Below are positions 7,215 through 14,822 of a stretch of 16,309 nt of DNA, piece after piece; the first letter of the stretch is position 1, and each line of letters begins with the position of its first letter. Under the pieces are notes generated by a model that saw only the letters and a program-made list of their open reading frames with translations, was not told the DNA's origin and searched no databases. A program made the translations under genes and the position numbers. Source of the DNA: RGIG8767 sp045531685 (lineage in GTDB: Bacteria > Bacillota > Clostridia > Lachnospirales > Lachnospiraceae); assembly GCA_045531685.1 (NCBI GenBank), contig JAZSEL010000060.1, positions 1-16,309 of the forward strand, written 5' to 3'.

Positions 7215-9149
7215 ATGGCAAACGAGAAAGTTCGTGAAGTAAAACCCATGCGGGGACGCAGAGGTCCCGGAGGTCCGAAACCTAAGGTTGAAAACCCGGG
7301 TATGATTATGAAACGCCTGATGGGATATGTATTTTCAAAGTATAAATTCCATTTTGCAGCGGTAATTGTTTGCATCCTGCTGTCCTCTTTGATGACTCTT
7401 AGAGGAACCTGGTTTATGCAGTCTTTGATTGATGATTATATCATTCCGTTAACGAAGGCGGATAATCCGGATTTCGGACCTTTAGGGAAAGCATTGGCTT
7501 CCTTGGCATTGACTTATGGAATCGGAATTGCAGCAGGGTATACCTATAACCGTATTATGGTAAATGTGGCGCAGGGAACGATGAAAAAACTGCGTATTGA
7601 TATTTTTACCCATATGGAATCCTTGCCGATTAAATATTTTGATACCCATGCCCATGGAGATATCATGTCAGTGTATACCAATGACGTAGATACCCTGCGG
7701 CAGTTAATCGGTCAGAGTATTCCACAGATTGTTAACTCACTGATAACCGTCCTTTCTACATTTGTAATGATGGTAGTTTTGGATATCCCGTTAACCATTA
7801 TTACCGTAATTATGGTTGTGGTATCCATGGTGATTTCTGCAAAACTGGCAGCTAAGTGCGGAGGCTATTTTGTAAAACAGCAGAAGGATTTGGGAAATGT
7901 AAATGGATACATTGAAGAAATGTTACAGGGACAGAAAGTGGTAAAAGTATTCTGTCACGAAGAAAAGAATTACGAAGAGTTCAGTAAAAGAAATAATGAA
8001 TTACGTGACAGTGCATACAATGCCAATAAAGTAGTGAATGTCATGGGACCGGTCAATAACAATCTGGGACATTTAAGTTATGTTATCTGTGCCGTAGTTG
8101 GTGCCATGCTTACCCTTTCGCAGATAACAGGCCTTACCATTGGTGGCTTGGTTACATTCCTTACCCTTAATAAAAACTTTTCCATGCCGATTAATCAATT
8201 AACGCAACAGATGAACAGTATTATTATGGCGTTAGCAGGTGCGGATAGAGTCTTTAAACTCTTAGATGAAAAGCCGGAGGAAGATGAGGGTTATGTAGAA
8301 CTTGTCAATGCCGCAGAATCAGAAGACGGAACGCTTACAGAGGTGGAAGAGAGAACCGGCATCTGGGCGTGGAAGCATCCGCATAAGGCAGAAGGAACTG
8401 TTACGTATACCCGCCTGAGAGGCGATATCGTATTTGATGATGTTGATTTTGGATATACCGACGAAAAGATGGTACTCCATAATATTGATTTATTTGCCAC
8501 ACCGGGTCAGAAGATTGCATTTGTAGGAAGTACCGGTGCAGGTAAAACCACCATCACCAATTTGATTAACCGTTTCTATGACATCCAGGATGGAAAAATC
8601 CGATATGACGAAATTAATATCAACAAGATAAAAAAGAACGATTTACGCCGTTCCTTGGGAATGGTACTACAGGAAACCCATTTATTCACCGGAACGGTAA
8701 TGGACAATATCCGCTATGGACGTCTGGATGCAACCGACGAAGAATGCATAGAAGCAGCCAAGCTTGCCAATGCCCATGGCTTCATTAAGCGTTTGCCGGA
8801 AGGCTATCACACATTGTTAACCGGCGACGGTGGCAACTTAAGTCAGGGCCAGAGACAGCTTTTAGCCATAGCACGGGCAGCAGTAGCAGACCCGCCTGTA
8901 CTAATCTTAGATGAGGCAACCTCATCCATCGATACCAGAACCGAAAAACTGGTACAGGAAGGAATGGACCGCTTAATGAAGGGAAGAACTACCTTCGTAA
9001 TCGCCCACCGCCTATCCACCGTCCGCAACTCCGACTGCATCATGGTATTAGAACAGGGTCACATTATCGAACGGGGCACCCACGACCAGCTCATTGAAGA
9101 AAAAGGCAAGTACTATCAGCTTTACACGGGTAACAAAATCGGAGCCTAG
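7215..9149 (+). CDS. ABC exporter half-transporter, catalytic subunit
   Basis: This is the partner half-transporter, 644 residues. It has an Arg/Gly/Pro-rich N-terminal tail (about 1-27), a six-helix transmembrane domain (about 30-345) and a nucleotide-binding domain (about 405-640). Walker A is GSTGAGKTT (438-446), Walker B VLILDEATSSID with the catalytic Glu567, and the switch histidine is His598, all canonical. The signature is LSQGQ (542-546) instead of LSGGQ. In the dimer this altered signature would face the degenerate Walker site of the first subunit, leaving one consensus and one impaired ATP site. An acidic, poorly conserved-looking insertion lies between the two domains at about 356-400 (EDEGYVELVNAAESEDG and onward), longer than in typical half-transporters. 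The gene is the last of its operon. Downstream is a 635-bp palindrome, not a simple terminator. Confidence 0.93.
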   Translation: MANEKVREVKPMRGRRGPGGPKPKVENPGMIMKRLMGYVFSKYKFHFAAVIVCILLSSLMTLRGTWFMQSLIDDYIIPLTKADNPDFGPLGKALASLALTYGIGIAAGYTYNRIMVNVAQGTMKKLRIDIFTHMESLPIKYFDTHAHGDIMSVYTNDVDTLRQLIGQSIPQIVNSLITVLSTFVMMVVLDIPLTIITVIMVVVSMVISAKLAAKCGGYFVKQQKDLGNVNGYIEEMLQGQKVVKVFCHEEKNYEEFSKRNNELRDSAYNANKVVNVMGPVNNNLGHLSYVICAVVGAMLTLSQITGLTIGGLVTFLTLNKNFSMPINQLTQQMNSIIMALAGADRVFKLLDEKPEEDEGYVELVNAAESEDGTLTEVEERTGIWAWKHPHKAEGTVTYTRLRGDIVFDDVDFGYTDEKMVLHNIDLFATPGQKIAFVGSTGAGKTTITNLINRFYDIQDGKIRYDEININKIKKNDLRRSLGMVLQETHLFTGTVMDNIRYGRLDATDEECIEAAKLANAHGFIKRLPEGYHTLLTGDGGNLSQGQRQLLAIARAAVADPPVLILDEATSSIDTRTEKLVQEGMDRLMKGRTTFVIAHRLSTVRNSDCIMVLEQGHIIERGTHDQLIEEKGKYYQLYTGNKIGA

Positions 9150-9160
9150 CGTCCATTGTA

Positions 9161-9795
9161 CCCCCTCCCCCAAAAGGGAATCCGCCCCGCAAGCCGCTCC
9201 GCCCCACCATAGGCACCCCCGGGAACTTTTTCAGGGAAGGTTTAGAACCTCTTAGTCTTTCCGGATTAAGCACCAACGCACCGGGAAATTGTTTGAGAGG
9301 GCATCGGACATAGGGGGACTTTCCCATTCCGTTATACAATTTCGGAACATCTAACGATTCCATGGCTTTGCAACCGGACGCCGCTTCAAGTAACTCGCGC
9401 CTAAAATGGATAATTAAAAAAGTAATTATATGCTGCAGAGCAGCATTACAATGCAATAACACGCCTCAGGATATGTTAACATATCCTGAGGCGTGTTTTG
9501 CATTTAATACTGCGCGTTATACGCGCATTTACTTTTTTAATTATCCATAGGCGCTCAAACATCCTTTTCGCGGCTGGTTGCAAATCCATGGAAGCGAAGA
9601 TGTTCTCGGAATTGTCTAATAGTCATTTAAAAGTCCCCCTATGTCCGATGCCCTCGAGTTTATTTCCATTAGGTGCGTTGTTTGGTGCTTAATGGAAAGA
9701 CTCTAGAGGTTCAAACAATTTCCTGACTAGTTCCCGGGGGTGCCTATGGTGGGGTGGGGCAGCTTGCGGGGCGGATTCCCTTTTGGGGGAGGGGG
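9161..9795. repeat. 635-bp imperfect palindrome filling the convergent intergenic region
   Basis: The gene-free stretch between the ABC operon and prs is one giant inverted repeat. The arms are 9161-9477 and 9478-9795, collinear to within one base, and by eye about three quarters identical. Perfect blocks are 9161-9194 with 9762-9795 (34 bp), 9202-9227 with 9729-9754 (26 bp), 9297-9322 with 9630-9655 (26 bp), and the centre (see separate entry). Transcribed from either side it could form a hairpin of over 300 bp. The outer ends are GC-rich (C-runs and G-runs) and the middle AT-rich. At mirror positions near 9431-9445 and 9511-9527 both arms carry small local hairpins of different sequence. 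Several short open frames cross it but none has a ribosome binding site or plausible composition. It may be a foldback element or MITE-like repeat, a long structured RNA, or an expanded terminator. Confidence 0.93.
9458..9497. repeat. Perfect 40-bp palindrome at the centre of the large repeat
   Basis: The 20-base arm AACACGCCTCAGGATATGTT is followed immediately by its exact reverse complement, with no spacer (centre GTT/AAC between 9477 and 9478). The right end runs into TTTTG, so in RNA it is also a strong terminator-like hairpin on the plus strand. The absence of a loop is typical of sites that can extrude as cruciforms. Confidence 0.95.
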
Positions 9796-9803
9796 ATGCC
9801 AAT

Positions 9804-9836
9804 AAAAAACAGGCGGAACGGGTCCGCCTGTTTTTT
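9804..9836. terminator. Bidirectional intrinsic terminator downstream of prs
   Basis: A stem ACAGGCGGA/TCCGCCTGT (core 9811-9817 with 9823-9829, loop ACGGG at 9818-9822) is flanked by A-run and T-run (AAAAAA at 9804-9809, TTTTTTT at 9831-9837). It overlaps the prs stop codon and can end prs on the minus strand as well as any plus-strand read-through. Confidence 0.9.
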
Positions 9837-11023
9837 TATATCTTGCCGTTCTTTTTGTATTTGGCTACAGCTTCGTTAATGCGTTCACTTGGAATCAGGA
9901 GGTCACTGATGGACTGGTCGTGATTCAAGGTGTCAATGATGTAAGCGATGAGCTTGCTCATGTCACAATTGATGTACCAATCGCGTTCTAATAATTCAGG
10001 GGACTGGTAAATCAAGTTGGTGGTAAGAACTTTATCGATTACGCCATTTTTGAATGCTTCGTCAAATTTGTCGAGACCATTTGTGAAAAGACCAAAGGTT
10101 GCAAAGATGAAGATGCGGTTTGCTTTTCTCTTTTTGAGTTCTTCTGCGACTTCGATGACGCTGTCTCCGGAAGAAATCATATCGTCGATGATGATCATAT
10201 CTTTGCCTTCAACGTCGGTACCAAGGAATTCGTGAGCAACGATAGGGTTGCGTCCGTTAACGATACGTGTGTAATCACGGCGTTTGTAGAAAGCACCCAT
10301 ATCCAAACCAAGAACGTTTGCAATATAGATAGCACGTCCCATACCACCTTCGTCCGGGCTGATAACCATCATGTGATCAGAGTCAATCTTAAGGTCAGGA
10401 ACATTACGTAAAAGACCTTTGATAAACTGGTATGCAGGCTGCACGGTTTCAAATCCGTGTAACGGAATCGCATTTTGTACACGAGGGTCATGGGCATCAA
10501 AGGTAATGATATTATCTACACCCATGTTAATCAGTTCCTGAAGGGCTAAAGCACAATCCAAAGATTCTCTGGCGGTACGCTTGTGCTGACGGCTTTCGTA
10601 TAAGAATGGCATGATAACGGTAATACGTTTTGCCTTACCTTCTACAGCAGCAATGATACGCTTTAAATCCTGGAAGTGGTCATCCGGTGACATATGGTTG
10701 GTGTGACCGGCAACGGAGTAGGTGAGACTATAGTTACATACATCCACCATCAGGTATAAATCGTCGCCTCGAACGGATTCTAAGATAACACCCTTGCCTT
10801 CGCCGGAGCCAAAACGAGGGAGACTGTGCTTGATAGTAAAAGTGTCTTTCTGATATCCGGTAAAGGATAAACTGTTCTTATGTGCACTTTCTCTTTCATT
10901 TCTCCATTTTACGAGGTAACTATCCACCTTTTCGCCTAACGCGCGGCTACTTGGAAGTGGAATCAGACCAAGAGGTCCTACCGGAATGGTTTCAAGATTT
11001 CTTTTTTCTTCACGTTTACTCAT
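9836..11023 (-). CDS. prs: Ribose-phosphate pyrophosphokinase (PRPP synthetase), long variant
   Basis: The protein (395 residues) is expected to make PRPP from ribose 5-phosphate and ATP for nucleotide, His and Trp synthesis. The usual bacterial enzyme has about 315 residues; this one carries an N-terminal extension of roughly 70-80 residues and divergent core motifs. MPFLYESRQHKRT (138-150) matches the canonical IPYFGYARQDRK region, FDAHDPRVQNAIP (175-187) the DLHA pyrophosphate region, ISPDEGGMGRA (221-231) the SPDxGG block, and IIIDDMISSGDS (277-288) the PRPP loop, canonically VDDIVDTAGT. I recall similar long forms in Clostridia. The ATG follows a GAGGA site. It lies 90 bases downstream of dnaC on the same strand with no clear terminator between, so it may be read through from dnaD-dnaC; weak -10/-35 candidates in the gap do not allow a promoter call. 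Enzyme activity is inferred from motifs; the ATP contact residues differ from the classical class. Confidence 0.88.
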   Translation of the reverse strand: MSKREEKRNLETIPVGPLGLIPLPSSRALGEKVDSYLVKWRNERESAHKNSLSFTGYQKDTFTIKHSLPRFGSGEGKGVILESVRGDDLYLMVDVCNYSLTYSVAGHTNHMSPDDHFQDLKRIIAAVEGKAKRITVIMPFLYESRQHKRTARESLDCALALQELINMGVDNIITFDAHDPRVQNAIPLHGFETVQPAYQFIKGLLRNVPDLKIDSDHMMVISPDEGGMGRAIYIANVLGLDMGAFYKRRDYTRIVNGRNPIVAHEFLGTDVEGKDMIIIDDMISSGDSVIEVAEELKKRKANRIFIFATFGLFTNGLDKFDEAFKNGVIDKVLTTNLIYQSPELLERDWYINCDMSKLIAYIIDTLNHDQSISDLLIPSERINEAVAKYKKNGKI

Positions 11024-11113
11024 GAAAAAATATCCTCACTTTCTGTATGGGAAGTATCGTGTATTTTCAAGGTTATATATTTATGATCCTAAAGATCTAT
11101 AAATCAAAATGGA

Positions 11114-12061
11114 TTAAAGCATCCGGATATCGGGCCCTGTCATTCTACAGAATTTAAAGTTCCCCGTCAACCGGGAAAAAATTCGGTCCGAATACCGGTC
11201 GCGTAATTCTTCCAACGATAAATTGGTAGAAATAATAATACTCTTCTTACGAAGGGCACGCTCGTTAAGACAAGTAAACAAGCGGGATACGGAAAATGAA
11301 TTAGTCAGTTCCGTGCCGAGATCATCAATGATGAGCAAATCACAATTGTAAATATCCTGATACGCTTCTTCCGCTTCTTCGCGGCTCTTGTAATCAAAGG
11401 CATATCGGGAGAAGAAATCAATCAATCCGGAAGCACTAAAATAGATGACGGAATGGCCTTCCTTCATCAAAGATTTGGCGATACAACCGGATAAAAACGA
11501 TTTGCCAGTCCCTACTGTACCATAAAAACAAAGATTTTGATAGTCATTCTTAAAGTTATTTACGAAATTTATGGATTTTTGGTAGGAATCGCGGAAATGA
11601 ACCAAATCCTGCCCCGTATAATACTTATCGGAAACCATGGAAAAATCGGTGGATTCCAAGTAATCCTTTAAATTACTCTGATCATAAAGCAAAGAGAGGG
11701 ATGCCTGTTTAAAACAATGGCATTTTTCACCGTTGTAAAGACCGGTATCCTGACAATCCTTGCAGATATACGGAACCTGTAAATAATCGGCAGGTAGTCC
11801 GGCTTGCAGTAATAAGGCCACCTTCTGTTCCTTTAACAGGGCAATGGCCTCTTTTAAATCAATAAGGGCAGAGGTCTGACCATCTAAAAGAAGCTCTGCC
11901 TGCTTTAGACAAAGAGAGGAAATACTTTCGTTAACTTCCCGAAAGCCGTCAACATGCTCGTACACATAAGAAAGCCGTTTCTCCTCTTCATGTCTGCGGT
12001 TCAGCATACGTTCATCATATATGCGTTTGATTTTGTCATATTGCGAATTGGTTAATGCCAC
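11114..12061 (-). CDS. dnaC: DnaC/DnaI-type helicase loader, AAA+ ATPase
   Basis: This is a replicative helicase loader, which places the DnaB-type helicase on DNA with help from DnaD/DnaB-family proteins. I take the start as GTG at 12059-12061 (315 residues), because AAGGAG lies six bases before it and the resulting start, ALTNSQYDKIKRIYD, is the typical beginning of the clostridial family. A TTG seven codons upstream, which would give 322 residues, has no good site. Numbered from the GTG, a cysteine cluster CKDC...KCHC (100-116) is a likely zinc site, as in DnaI. The AAA+ part has Walker A GTVGTGKS (181-188), Walker B LLIIDDLGTE (242-251), a sensor STNL, and an arginine-finger region DRIFSRL. 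It follows dnaD closely. The nearest alternative is an IstB transposition helper, but no transposase is present and dnaD is adjacent. Confidence 0.92.
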   Translation of the reverse strand: MALTNSQYDKIKRIYDERMLNRRHEEEKRLSYVYEHVDGFREVNESISSLCLKQAELLLDGQTSALIDLKEAIALLKEQKVALLLQAGLPADYLQVPYICKDCQDTGLYNGEKCHCFKQASLSLLYDQSNLKDYLESTDFSMVSDKYYTGQDLVHFRDSYQKSINFVNNFKNDYQNLCFYGTVGTGKSFLSGCIAKSLMKEGHSVIYFSASGLIDFFSRYAFDYKSREEAEEAYQDIYNCDLLIIDDLGTELTNSFSVSRLFTCLNERALRKKSIIISTNLSLEELRDRYSDRIFSRLTGNFKFCRMTGPDIRML

Positions 12062-12067
12062 AAGAAT

Positions 12068-12073
12068 CTCCTT
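12068..12073 (-). promoter_or_regulatory. Ribosome binding site that fixes the dnaC GTG start
   Basis: AAGGAG on the minus strand ends six bases before GTG at 12061. It would lie inside the coding sequence if the upstream TTG at 12082 were used, so the GTG start is preferred. Confidence 0.75.
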
Positions 12074-12093
12074 ATACAGCAATCAAAGTCAGT

Positions 12094-13164
12094 CTATTTA
12101 CGGCTGAGAAGCTTTTCTTCAATTGCATCAAAATCATAATCATTCTGCTGAAACTGAGTAAATGTGTTTACAGTAGCTTTTTTGGTAGCAGTAGAGGCTT
12201 TGCTCTTCTGGAATAAAGAATCTGCCTCATAAATATCCTTTTTATGGTGAATGCCGCTGTTTTTCCAACTGGAAAGTATCTTGTCGGCATATTCAAAACG
12301 ATGTCTGTCGGTTGCAAGAACGGTACGTTCGCAGGCTTCTAATATGATATCTAAGGAGAAGCCCCATTCCTGGTACCAACGCTTGATAAAGTCTACTTCT
12401 TTGGCTGTCGGATTACCGCTTTTGCCAAGGGCATTCATGACAGAATACACATTGCGGTCATATTTGGAAGCATATGCTCCGGCTTCCTGAGGGGTTTTAA
12501 TACCGGCCTCAGCCCAGCTGATAGCTACTTTTTCTATGTAACGGAAATCCTTTTTGCCGCGCTGAACACAGTACTGAAGCAGATAATCAATCAAATCATT
12601 ACTGAATGCCAGCGTATCCGTTAAGAATAAAATGGAACGGATATCTCCGGCGCTTAATGTTTTCTTTAAATACTGCTCGGCAATAAACACCAATTCCGCT
12701 GTTTTTTCTTCGGATTGGAAGGCTTTCAACTCATCTAAAGTATAATTAGGCTTTTCGTAAGACGGCTTTGCCGGCTCTGCCAAAGGAGCTGCCGCCACTT
12801 CTTTATGCGGCATGGCAGGCATAAGGGTAACAAAAGGGGTAAATGCAGGGGGCTCTTCCTTGGACTGGGCTTTAGGAGCAATCATGCGGATGCCGCATAA
12901 TTGTCCGTAACTGTCCTTGTCAAGAGATAAGAGACCTTTTTGCTCCCAATAGGACAAAGAACGTAAAACATCCTTTTCTGTATGATTAAACCGATCGGCA
13001 ATAGCAGACACACTGGTAGCCTGTCCTGCTCCCAGCGTACGAAGAAGGTATAAATATACCTTAATCTGTGCGTCATTGGCATCGGTCAAATAGTGATCGA
13101 TAAAACAATTGGAAACAACCGTGTTTCCATCGTCGTGTTCCTTATAAAGAGTTAATTCACCCAT
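12094..13164 (-). CDS. DnaD-family primosome protein with winged helix and two DnaB_2 domains
   Basis: This is a replication initiation/restart protein of the DnaD/DnaB superfamily, acting with the helicase loader encoded just downstream. It has 356 residues. The N-terminal part (about 20-90) is a winged-helix-like domain (QIKVYLYLLRTLG, VSAIADRFNHTEKDVLRSLSYWEQKGLL). A Pro/Ala-rich linker follows (about 100-140), then two DnaB_2 domains (about 155-225 and 240-310). Each ends with the family's YxxxIxxxW-type motif: YIEKVAISW (209-217) and YADKILSSW (292-300). Having two such domains is like B. subtilis DnaB rather than DnaD, which has one. The ATG follows AGGTGA. The promoter is a TGCTATAAT extended -10 at 13201-13209, and upstream repeats resemble DnaA boxes. 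Confidence 0.9.
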   Translation of the reverse strand: MGELTLYKEHDDGNTVVSNCFIDHYLTDANDAQIKVYLYLLRTLGAGQATSVSAIADRFNHTEKDVLRSLSYWEQKGLLSLDKDSYGQLCGIRMIAPKAQSKEEPPAFTPFVTLMPAMPHKEVAAAPLAEPAKPSYEKPNYTLDELKAFQSEEKTAELVFIAEQYLKKTLSAGDIRSILFLTDTLAFSNDLIDYLLQYCVQRGKKDFRYIEKVAISWAEAGIKTPQEAGAYASKYDRNVYSVMNALGKSGNPTAKEVDFIKRWYQEWGFSLDIILEACERTVLATDRHRFEYADKILSSWKNSGIHHKKDIYEADSLFQKSKASTATKKATVNTFTQFQQNDYDFDAIEEKLLSRK

Positions 13165-13200
13165 GTATTCACCTAGTTTCTATTTTTTCAAAGCAGTGTG

Positions 13201-13229
13201 ATTATAGCACACATTTTCCAAAAAGAAAA
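13201..13229 (-). promoter_or_regulatory. Promoter of the dnaD-dnaC(-prs) operon
   Basis: On the minus strand, TGCTATAAT (extended -10, TATAAT at 13201-13206) sits about 36 bases before dnaD, with a poor -35 TTTTCT at 13224-13229. The -10 lies at the centre of an inverted repeat GTGTG-N7-CACAC (13196-13212), a possible operator. Confidence 0.65.
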
Positions 13230-13275
13230 CAGTGGGAAAGCCGCGAAGCCTTGAAAATACTGGGTTTGCGGGGAT

Positions 13276-13302
13276 TGTGGATAGTGTGGAAACTGTGGAT
13301 TG
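13276..13302. repeat. Three tandem 9-bp TGTGGA repeats upstream of dnaD
   Basis: TGTGGATAG, TGTGGAAAC and TGTGGATTG follow each other without gaps at 13276, 13285 and 13294. The first is, on the other strand, CTATCCACA, one base from the DnaA box TTATCCACA; the others match at 7 of 9. They lie about 70 bases upstream of the dnaD promoter. Confidence 0.6.
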
Positions 13303-13342
13303 TTTTGTAAAATGGTGGAAAATCATGGGGTCTACAACAAAA

Positions 13343-13392
13343 GAAATCCACAATGATTTTCTTCGTGTTGTAAGAAAAAAATTGTGGATTTC
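13343..13392 (-). terminator. Probable terminator hairpin downstream of murC
   Basis: A perfect 12-bp stem, GAAATCCACAAT (13343-13354) with ATTGTGGATTTC (13381-13392), encloses a further 7-bp AT-rich stem (13357-13363 with 13372-13378) and an 8-base loop. On the minus strand it begins eight bases after the murC stop and is followed by TTTTGTTGT, a mediocre T-run. Both outer arms contain the AAATCCACA sequence, so a protein-binding role is an alternative. Confidence 0.5.
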
Positions 13393-13400
13393 GTGGACAA

Positions 13401-14780
13401 CTATTTTCCAAGGAGTCTTTCTCCCACTTTTACAATGTCTCCGGCCCCCATAGTTATCAACAAATCGCCCTGTGTACAATTTTCTAAAAGAAAATTTTCA
13501 ATTTCGTCAAAAGAAGGGAAATAATCACAAGGAGTTCCTTCTTTTTGGATTTCTTTCAGTAAATCGGTGGAATGAATTCCCAGAGTATTCTTTTCACGGG
13601 CAGCGTATATGTCAGAAAGTACAACATGGTCTGCCAGGGAAAGAGCCTTTGCAAACTCCGGTAAAAAGGCCTGTGTTCTTGTATAGGTATGCGGCTGGAA
13701 TACACACCAAAGTTTTTGGTGAGGATAATTGGCAGCTGCCGTAAGGGTAGCTTCTATTTCCGTTGGATGGTGGGCATAATCATCAATGATGGTAATGCCT
13801 GCAAGGGTTCCTTTGTATTCAAAACGCCGTTCGGTTCCGCCAAAGCCTCTAAGAGCCATGAGAGCGGTGTTACGGGCAATGCCCGCGCAGTCGGCAAAAG
13901 CAATGGCCGCCATGGCATTGGATACATTGTGTCTGCCCGGGACGGCTAAGGTTACGGTTGAGTCCGGATGCCCTTCGGAATGAAGTACAAAAGTTGGATG
14001 CCCGAATTCGTTATAGGTAATTTGGTCTGCATAGTACGTACAATTTTCCTCAAAACCATATGTGATACACGGACAGCCTACCGGCTTAGTAATACCTTCA
14101 ATATTTGGAATCTCCCCGTTAATAATTAAAGTTCCGTCCGCAGGTAACAATGCGGCAAAACGGGAAAAGGAATTACGGATATCTTCCAGGTCCTTAAAGA
14201 AATCCATATGGTCTTCTTCGATATTAAGAATGATGGAAATCTTAGGGTTAAAATGTAAAAAGCTGTTGGTATATTCGCATGCTTCCGTAACAAAGTATTG
14301 GGAATGACCTACGCGGATGTTACCGTCAATGGATTTGAGAATGCCTCCGATTGACAGGGTAGGGTCTGTGTCTGCATGAAGCAGAATTTCAGAGACCATG
14401 GATGTGGTTGTAGTTTTTCCGTGAGTACCGGCAATGGCAACCGGGAGCTCGTAATTATTCATGATTTCGCCTAAGAGCTCTGCTCTGGAAAGGCAGGGAA
14501 TCTGTTTTTCTTTCATGGCAATCCATTCAGGGTTATCCTGACTGATTGCGGCAGTATATACAACAAGCTGGATGTCATCAGTAATATTTTCGGCGCGCTG
14601 TCCATAATAAATGGTAGCACCCTTTTCTTCCAACGCTTCTGTAAGACGGGACTTTAAACGGTCAGAACCGGACACTTTAAAGCCTCTGGATAAAAGAATT
14701 TCGGCAAGACCGCTCATGCTGATGCCGCCGATTCCGCAGAAATAGACAGAAACAGGATGATTAAAATCAATCTGATACAT
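13401..14780 (-). CDS. murC: UDP-N-acetylmuramate--L-alanine ligase
   Basis: This cytoplasmic enzyme adds L-alanine to UDP-N-acetylmuramate using ATP, the first step of stem-peptide assembly in peptidoglycan synthesis. It is 459 residues, the normal length. The N-terminal UDP-binding domain has CGIGGISMSGLAEIL (15-29). The central ATPase domain has the P-loop GTHGKTTTT (118-126), the EACEY segment (166-170) and NIEEDHMDFF (186-195). The C-terminal domain begins near RRFEYKG (318-324) and includes DDYAHHPTEI (333-342), a MurC hallmark. The ATG follows AGGAAG. It is divergent from glgC and upstream of the dnaD operon on the same strand, but separated from it by 236 bases with a hairpin and a separate promoter. 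Confidence 0.97.
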   Translation of the reverse strand: MYQIDFNHPVSVYFCGIGGISMSGLAEILLSRGFKVSGSDRLKSRLTEALEEKGATIYYGQRAENITDDIQLVVYTAAISQDNPEWIAMKEKQIPCLSRAELLGEIMNNYELPVAIAGTHGKTTTTSMVSEILLHADTDPTLSIGGILKSIDGNIRVGHSQYFVTEACEYTNSFLHFNPKISIILNIEEDHMDFFKDLEDIRNSFSRFAALLPADGTLIINGEIPNIEGITKPVGCPCITYGFEENCTYYADQITYNEFGHPTFVLHSEGHPDSTVTLAVPGRHNVSNAMAAIAFADCAGIARNTALMALRGFGGTERRFEYKGTLAGITIIDDYAHHPTEIEATLTAAANYPHQKLWCVFQPHTYTRTQAFLPEFAKALSLADHVVLSDIYAAREKNTLGIHSTDLLKEIQKEGTPCDYFPSFDEIENFLLENCTQGDLLITMGAGDIVKVGERLLGK

Positions 14781-14822
14781 ATGAATTACTTCCTATTCTA
14801 ATGATAATTTAAACACATTGAT

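Noticed and set aside
9091..9692. Open frames of 60-120 codons on both strands inside the 635-bp palindrome
   Set aside because: They lack ribosome binding sites, have Pro/Gly/Arg-skewed composition from the C- and G-runs, and exist on both strands as expected from a palindrome. They are by-products of the repeat.
12062..12082. TTG at 12080-12082 as the dnaC start
   Set aside because: It has no good ribosome binding site, and the AAGGAG at 12068-12073 would then lie inside the gene. The GTG at 12061 fits this site and the family N-terminus.
13276..13462. A chromosomal replication origin
   Set aside because: Only one sequence is within one base of a DnaA box in the intergenic region. The TTATCAACA at 13454-13462 lies inside murC. 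There is no dnaA, dnaN, recF or gyrB in the window.
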